Shown: positions 59,404 through 64,000 of the stretch, in pieces
Layout of the letters: each line of letters begins with the position of its first letter
How positions within the stretch are numbered: position 1 is the stretch's first letter
NCBI RefSeq assembly: GCF_007676755.1
Contig: NZ_VEBK01000010.1
Span: forward strand, 62,001 to 126,000
Direction: 5' to 3'
From: Bacillus sp. FJAT-22090
Lineage (GTDB): Bacteria; Bacillota; Bacilli; Bacillales_A; Planococcaceae
DNA length: 64,000 nucleotides
The notes under the pieces: generated by a model
Databases searched by the model: none
Seen by the model: only the letters and a program-made list of their open reading frames with translations
Told to the model about the DNA's origin: nothing
Made by a program: the position numbers and the translations under genes

Positions 59404-60348
59404 TTAATCTAATGCTTGCGCTGCAGTTATATAGGCAAGTTTATATACATCATCCGCTGAACAGCCACGGGACAAATCATTTACTGGTGCATTCAACCCT
59501 TGTAAAATGGGACCGATTGCTTCAAATCCACCAAGTCGTTCTGCAATTTTATATCCAATATTTCCTGCTTCCAGGGATGGAAATACAAATACGTTTGCGT
59601 CCCCTTGCACAACTGCTCCAGGAGCTTTTTTGGCAGCAATAGCAGGTACTATGCTTGCATCAAATTGTAATTCTCCTTCTATTGCTACGTTTGGCGCAAG
59701 CTGTTTGGCAAGTTCCGTCGCTTTTACGACTCTCTCCGTTTCTTCAGATTGAGCGGATCCTATTGTAGAGAAGGATAGCATGGCGACTTTCGGGTCTATA
59801 CCAAAAGCAGCTGCAGTTTTCGCACTTTCTACTGCTATCTCAGCTAAATCCTCACTTGTAGGAGCAATTGTAATCGCGCAATCGGCGAATACATAGCGAA
59901 GTTCCTCTTTTACCATGATGAAAGCTCCACTTGTTTTCGTAATACCTGGTTTTGTTTTAATAATTTGCAATGCAGGTCTTACCGTTTCCGCAGTAGTGTG
60001 CGCTGCACCACTAACTAGTCCATGCGCTCTTTTGGTGTACACTAGCATCGTTCCAAAATAATTGACATCTTTGAGCAGCTCTCTTGCTTCTTCCGCCGTT
60101 ACTTTGCCTTTTCGTCTTTCCACAAAAGCTTGAACAAGCTCATCCATTTCTTCAAAGTTTTCTGGATCGATCACTGTCAAATATTGCGAAAGATTTGCAG
60201 AAGACCCAATGACGATTGGGTTTATTATTCCTTCTGCCTGTAACTTTTCCGCTGCTTCTATAATTCGTTCATCGTTTCCTTCTGGTAAAACAATCGATGT
60301 ATGAGCCCCTTTCAATTTACTCTTTAATTCATGAAATAGATTCGACAT
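59404..60348 (-). CDS. pta: Phosphate acetyltransferase
   Basis: Converts acetyl-CoA and phosphate to acetyl phosphate in overflow metabolism. The product is 314 residues from ATG 60348 (MSNLFHELKSKLKG), 10 bases after GGGAGGC. VLPEGNDERI, GAAHTTAETVRPAL and SFSTIGSAQSEETERV are present. It is just upstream of lipL and divergent from hemQ. Confidence 0.95.
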   Translation of the reverse strand: MSNLFHELKSKLKGAHTSIVLPEGNDERIIEAAEKLQAEGIINPIVIGSSANLSQYLTVIDPENFEEMDELVQAFVERRKGKVTAEEARELLKDVNYFGTMLVYTKRAHGLVSGAAHTTAETVRPALQIIKTKPGITKTSGAFIMVKEELRYVFADCAITIAPTSEDLAEIAVESAKTAAAFGIDPKVAMLSFSTIGSAQSEETERVVKATELAKQLAPNVAIEGELQFDASIVPAIAAKKAPGAVVQGDANVFVFPSLEAGNIGYKIAERLGGFEAIGPILQGLNAPVNDLSRGCSADDVYKLAYITAAQALD

Positions 60349-60499
60349 ATGTACGCCTCCCATTGACGTTTTCGTTAGTTCAAGCATACACGACTTTGTC
60401 ACAGATTGTCATGTAAAAAAGGGTTCTACAGGGGTAATATTAGTAACCATATGATACACTTGAATGGTGAAATATCTATTAAAAGGAGTGTTTTATTCA

Positions 60500-61249
60500 A
60501 TGAATGAAGCAGCAATTACATTAGATGGTTGGTACGTTTTACATGATTTTCGTCAAATGGACTGGGCATCATGGAAACAAATTGACCCAGAACTTCGCAA
60601 ACAAGCAACAGATGAATTTGTCGCATTTTTAGACGAACTACAACAAGCCGATGACGCAAAAACTGGCGCCCATGCTTTTTATACGATTGTAGGTCAAAAA
60701 GCAGATTTCATGCTAATGACATTGCGTCCAACAATAGATGAACTTCAAGAACTAGAGGCTAAATTCAATAAACTAACTATTGCAGACTTTACAATCCCTG
60801 CTTATTCTTACGTATCCGTAGTAGAATTATCTAACTACCTAGCCGGAGAATCTAACGATGACCCATACCAAAATCCACATGTACGTGCTCGTTTATATCC
60901 AGAGCTTCAACGTTCACAATATATTTGTTTCTACCCGATGGACAAGCGCCGTGATGGAAACGACAACTGGTACATGCTCTCCATGGACGAGCGCCGTTCA
61001 CTTATGGCAAGCCATGGAAAAATCGGCCGTGGATATGCTGGTAAAGTAAAACAAATAATTTCTGGTTCCGTTGGATTCGACGATTTCGAATGGGGCGTAA
61101 CATTATTTTCAGACGATGTGCTTCAATTTAAAAAATTAGTATACGAAATGCGCTTTGATGAAGTAAGCGCTCGCTACGCTGAATTTGGTTCATTTTTTAT
61201 CGGAACCATTCTGCAAAGTGAAAAACGCAGTGAATTTTTTACTATATAA
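60500..61249 (+). CDS. hemQ: Coproheme decarboxylase HemQ
   Basis: Last step of the Gram-positive coproporphyrin-dependent haem pathway. The product is 249 residues. The radical tyrosine lies in [11 protein letters not shown], and the proximal histidine in [17 protein letters not shown]. The overall fold is chlorite-dismutase-like. The start is ATG 60500, 7 bases after AAAAGGAG. Confidence 0.95.
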   Translation: MNEAAITLDGWYVLHDFRQMDWASWKQIDPELRKQATDEFVAFLDELQQADDAKTGAHAFYTIVGQKADFMLMTLRPTIDELQELEAKFNKLTIADFTIPAYSYVSVVELSNYLAGESNDDPYQNPHVRARLYPELQRSQYICFYPMDKRRDGNDNWYMLSMDERRSLMASHGKIGRGYAGKVKQIISGSVGFDDFEWGVTLFSDDVLQFKKLVYEMRFDEVSARYAEFGSFFIGTILQSEKRSEFFTI

Positions 61250-61259
61250 GAGCATAGTT

Positions 61260-61304
61260 AAGGCGATTTTCCGTTCGACAGGACCGGGAAATCGCCTTTT
61301 TTAT
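61260..61304 (+). terminator. Terminator after hemQ
   Basis: AAGGCGATTT (61260-61269) pairs with AAATCGCCTT (61289-61298), followed by TTTTTAT. It begins 10 bases past the stop. Confidence 0.82.
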
Positions 61305-61362
61305 ATGCTTATTTGTATCATTTTTTAATTCTAAACATAGTGTATGTATAGGAGGTGATGCA

Positions 61363-61782
61363 TTGGCAGTAGTTCGATCCACATCAAAGCAACTAGATTT
61401 ACTCGCAAGGCTGATGCGTGCAGAGGCAGAAGGTGAAGGTCAACTTGGCATGCTGATGGTAGGAAACGTTGGGGTGAATCGAGTTCTTGCTGATTGCTTA
61501 GATTTCAAAAATATCCGTAATCTTGAAGAGATGGTCTTCCAAAGTCCAGGAGGGTTCGAGGCAACCACGAAATCGTATTTTTATCAAAGAGCCCGAGATG
61601 TTGACAGAAACTTAGCAAGACGCACTATAAATGGGGAACGATTTCATCCAGCAGAGCGCTCATTATGGTTTTTTGAGCCTACTGGAACGTGCCCTGCCCA
61701 ATGGTATAACCAATGGAACACCGGGCGCTTTAAAGCCCACTGTTTCTATTCACCGACCGTTGCCGATTGCCCAAGCGTATAA
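61363..61782 (+). CDS. cwlJ: Spore cortex-lytic cell wall hydrolase CwlJ
   Basis: A SleB-type hydrolase of 139 residues. LARLMRAEAEGEGQLGM holds the catalytic glutamate. VGNVGVNRVL and the C-terminal CFYSPTVADCPSV are typical. The start is TTG 61363, directly after AGGAGGTGATGCA; no ATG fits. It sits before gerQ, which it needs for its spore-coat localisation. Confidence 0.94.
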   Translation: MAVVRSTSKQLDLLARLMRAEAEGEGQLGMLMVGNVGVNRVLADCLDFKNIRNLEEMVFQSPGGFEATTKSYFYQRARDVDRNLARRTINGERFHPAERSLWFFEPTGTCPAQWYNQWNTGRFKAHCFYSPTVADCPSV

Positions 61783-61807
61783 GTTCATTTTTAGGAAGGA
61801 TGTATGA

Positions 61808-62134
61808 ATGGTTCAATTTTATGGATATCCTGGAGGTTTTCCACCACAATCACAACAACAGATGAATCCTCCCAATGTTCAATTACCAGCACCACCACGA
61901 CAAGAAGAATCCTATATTGAGAACATTTTAAGGATGAATAGAGGAAAGCTCGGCACATTCTATTTTACATTTGAAAACAACAAAGAATGGAATGCAAAAG
62001 TTATTACAGGTTATGTAGAAGCAGCAGGACGTGATCATGTAATCATTAGTGATCCTAATGGTAAAAGATACTTAATGCTCATGATTTATTTGGACTATGT
62101 TACGTTTGATGAGGAAATAAATTATTTCAAATGA
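61808..62134 (+). CDS. gerQ: Spore coat protein GerQ
   Basis: A 108-residue coat protein, cross-linked by transglutaminase in Bacillus. The N-terminal half is proline- and glutamine-rich (PPQSQQQMNPPN). The folded half has YIENILRMNRGKLGTFY and DHVIISDPNGKRYLM. GGAAGGATG precedes the ATG. Short operon with cwlJ. Confidence 0.94.
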   Translation: MVQFYGYPGGFPPQSQQQMNPPNVQLPAPPRQEESYIENILRMNRGKLGTFYFTFENNKEWNAKVITGYVEAAGRDHVIISDPNGKRYLMLMIYLDYVTFDEEINYFK

Positions 62135-62139
62135 ACTTT

Positions 62140-62172
62140 AGGCTTATCCGATAAAAAGGATAAGCTTTTTCT
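62140..62172 (+). terminator. Terminator after gerQ
   Basis: GCTTATCC (62142-62149) pairs with GGATAAGC (62158-62165), then TTTTTCT. Confidence 0.85.
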
Positions 62173-62327
62173 ATTACTACCTACCAATCTCATACTAAAG
62201 TCTGAAATTCCAATTATTGAAAAATATCCTAAAGAGGAGTAAGCTAGTTATGAAGCACTAATACAAAAGACACTATTTTTAGGTAGTTGTAATGCTTCGA
62301 AAAATTGGTAAAAGGAGAGATTTTATT

Positions 62328-63152
62328 ATGTTTAAGAAAAAAAACTATCTTTTGGCAGGGGCTATGCTCAGTGCTATTCTATTAGTAAGCGCTTGCAGCA
62401 ATGATGAAGCTACTAATGAAACAGACACGAAAGGTGTAACTAATTCAACTAGCGAGTTTTTAGCTCTCTCTGGAGATACGGTTACAGAACAAGGCGGATG
62501 TGTACTTGCAAGTCGTTTTTCTGCTGGGGATAAAATCGTTTTTCGTGCCAATGCAATTGATCCAGAGACAAAAGAACAAGCAAAAGATGCAGAATTACAA
62601 GTCCACTTGTCAACTGGTGAAGTGCTAGATATGGCTTATGGAGAACACGGTGAAGATAACTTTTGGGTAATTGCGTATCCTGTAACAGCTGATACTCCTA
62701 CTGGTTCACTAGATTACTATATTACCGCTAAAGATGGCGATAAGTCTGGAGAATATCGTCCATTCAACGTGCAACCTTCGTTAATCTCTATCGTTGCACC
62801 TGATGCAACAGCGGCAGCTACAGAGGAACCAGCAACTGAAGAAGAAGTAGATCTAGCAACTGTTGAAACAAACCAAACACTAGATCTTGTTGCTAAAAAC
62901 TTCGTATTTGAAGGTAAAGACGGAGCAAAAACGTTCTATGTAAAAGCAGGAGAAGAAGTAACACTTAATGTTGCTACAGATGAAGGTGCACACGGTTTAG
63001 CAATCGACGGCATTGATGAAGCAACAGTTGCCGATGCAAATGGAACAGTAAAATTCACACCTACTAAAACTGGGGAATACAATATTTTCTGTACTGTGTT
63101 TTGCGGTGCTGGACATGGAGATATGGTATCTAAACTAGTAGTTGTTCAATAA
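62328..63152 (+). CDS. Cupredoxin lipoprotein with a CuA-type site
   Basis: A 274-residue lipoprotein. The signal ends in LLVSAC (lipobox Cys near 23). A middle Ig-like domain (about 40-150) contains GEHGEDNFWVIAYPV. A Thr/Glu-rich linker (about 160-185) leads to a cupredoxin domain (about 185-274). Its metal residues match the cytochrome oxidase subunit II CuA pattern: His in EGAHGLAI, then C-TVF-C-GAG-H-GD-M. No membrane helices of COX II and no oxidase genes are near. Start ATG 62328 behind AAAGGAGAG. It may deliver copper or pass electrons outside the membrane. Confidence 0.85.
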   Translation: MFKKKNYLLAGAMLSAILLVSACSNDEATNETDTKGVTNSTSEFLALSGDTVTEQGGCVLASRFSAGDKIVFRANAIDPETKEQAKDAELQVHLSTGEVLDMAYGEHGEDNFWVIAYPVTADTPTGSLDYYITAKDGDKSGEYRPFNVQPSLISIVAPDATAAATEEPATEEEVDLATVETNQTLDLVAKNFVFEGKDGAKTFYVKAGEEVTLNVATDEGAHGLAIDGIDEATVADANGTVKFTPTKTGEYNIFCTVFCGAGHGDMVSKLVVVQ

Positions 63153-63170
63153 TTGAAAGGGTGAAATATC

Positions 63171-64000
63171 TTGTTTCAACGATTTTTAAAGCCGTCACTT
63201 ACTATTTCGACTGCATTATTATTAACGATTAGTCTAAGTGCATGTAGTAACGAATCCACTTCTACAAAAACAGACGAAACTTCTGTACAAGCAACTAGTT
63301 CAGAAAAAGAAGTTCTCTTGAAAAATAATATTACATTGTCTGCCGAACGAGGTACAGTAAGAGAAAACGTAGACTTTAAAGTGACGGATCTGACACCTAA
63401 TTCCCCTGCTCAATTAACTTGGAACGAAGTAGACGGAAAATATATCATTAAAGATTTATATACAGTGGTGGGTCCGGAGTTTACAGAAAAAGAAATCGTT
63501 TTAGCTGAAGGTACCAGTGATGCAAATGGCAAATGGACAGGCAACTTTTCTGTTCCAGAAGGATTTGGTGGAGACTTTACCGTTTTTGTAAAACAAGATG
63601 ATATAAAAATCGGACAAGTTGGTTACACAGTAGATCCAACGTTTACAATGATTCCCGAGTCTGGTCCGGTAGGTACCGAAATCACCATAAAAATGGAAGG
63701 TCTCGGTTGGAGCACTTATATGCGTAACTGGCAACTTACGTATGACAACAAATACACGGGATTAATAACTGGAATTTCTACAAATGGTACTGCCGAAGCA
63801 AAAATACGTGCTGCTGGAACACCTGGCAAACATGCAATACGACTTCGCACTGGCTATCTAGGTATGCAATATATCAATTACTTACAATCACCATATCCAG
63901 ACAAACCAGCACCGGATTTCCTTTTTGAAATTACCGATGACAACGTAGCTATTGAAGATTATGTCGAACCAACTCCTATAGCGGCGGATAATGGTGTTGA
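63171..64000 (+). CDS. Secreted lipoprotein, partial (runs off window end)
   Basis: The open frame starts at TTG 63171 (FQRFLKPSLTISTALL follows), 7 bases after AAGGGTG, 18 bases beyond the cupredoxin gene. The signal ends in lipobox ISLSAC. It remains open for 276 codons to the window end. Beta-rich repeats such as AERGTVRENVDFKV and IPESGPVGTEITIKMEG look like IPT/TIG or Ig-type modules. No known enzyme motif is visible. Tight spacing suggests a shared function with the CuA lipoprotein. No ATG exists at this start. Confidence 0.75.
   Translation, partial: MFQRFLKPSLTISTALLLTISLSACSNESTSTKTDETSVQATSSEKEVLLKNNITLSAERGTVRENVDFKVTDLTPNSPAQLTWNEVDGKYIIKDLYTVVGPEFTEKEIVLAEGTSDANGKWTGNFSVPEGFGGDFTVFVKQDDIKIGQVGYTVDPTFTMIPESGPVGTEITIKMEGLGWSTYMRNWQLTYDNKYTGLITGISTNGTAEAKIRAAGTPGKHAIRLRTGYLGMQYINYLQSPYPDKPAPDFLFEITDDNVAIEDYVEPTPIAADNGV

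Overview
The window comes from the chromosome of a low-GC, endospore-forming Bacillales. Gene content and order follow the B. subtilis atp-upp-glyA-ywl-prfA-rho-spo0F-pyrG-rpoE and ywi-ywh-ywf blocks. Sporulation and germination genes (spo0F, spoIIR, rsfA, cwlJ, gerQ) are present, and protein similarity as I read it suggests a Planococcaceae/Caryophanaceae member such as the Psychrobacillus, Paenisporosarcina or Lysinibacillus group. The genus is an inference. No rRNA, tRNA, phage, transposase or CRISPR was found.

Layout. 1-8.8 kb: start of the atp operon with its promoter, upp, a PAS-GAF-GGDEF*-EAL protein, glyA-ywlG-rpiB, a chemoreceptor inserted beside ywlE, and mntP. 8.9-23.7 kb: ywlC, spoIIR, prmC, prfA, tdk, rpmE, rho, glpX, murA, tal, fba, spo0F (with a sigma-H promoter), ywjG, pyrG (with a reiterative-transcription type attenuator) and rpoE. 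A DnaA-box cluster lies at the ywlC/spoIIR junction. 23.8-35.2 kb: a catabolic block with icmF, a TetR regulator, two acyl-CoA dehydrogenases, hbd, a thiolase and fadF, under FadR-like palindromes. 35.6-46.1 kb: a 13-gene, mostly overlapping cobalamin transport and salvage operon read from one promoter through a cobalamin riboswitch and terminator. 46.1-64 kb: a MATE pump, argS-ywiB, speE-speB, pbpG, ywhD, ywhB, ywgA, ywfO, rsfA, lipL, pta, hemQ, cwlJ-gerQ, and two lipoprotein genes, the first with a complete CuA-type copper motif. The second runs off the end.

How it fits together. The B12 operon imports corrinoids (BtuFC and BtuD fused to CbiZ), opens the nucleotide loop to cobyric acid (CbiZ), rebuilds it (CobD, CbiB, CobU, CobS, CobC) and takes up and phosphorylates alpha-ribazole (CblT, CblS) in place of CobT. 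A PduO adenosyltransferase makes the coenzyme, which IcmF, about 8 kb away, would use. The fad-type genes supply acyl-CoA dehydrogenase electrons to FadF and the quinone pool.

The most unusual signal is a dispersed, directional DNA repeat. An 8-bp core (TTGGTTGC / GCAACCAA) recurs at exactly 21-bp steps and is capped by TTGGTCTC / GAGACCAA. It occurs at four intergenic loci (12.7, 20.5-21.3, 35.3-35.6 and 54.0 kb). The largest array keeps the 21-bp register for 27 units in five blocks separated by a constant 81-bp cap-to-next-core distance. A second, unrelated 21-bp array of 22 units abuts the 54-kb copy. Twenty-one bp equals two helical turns and also seven codons.
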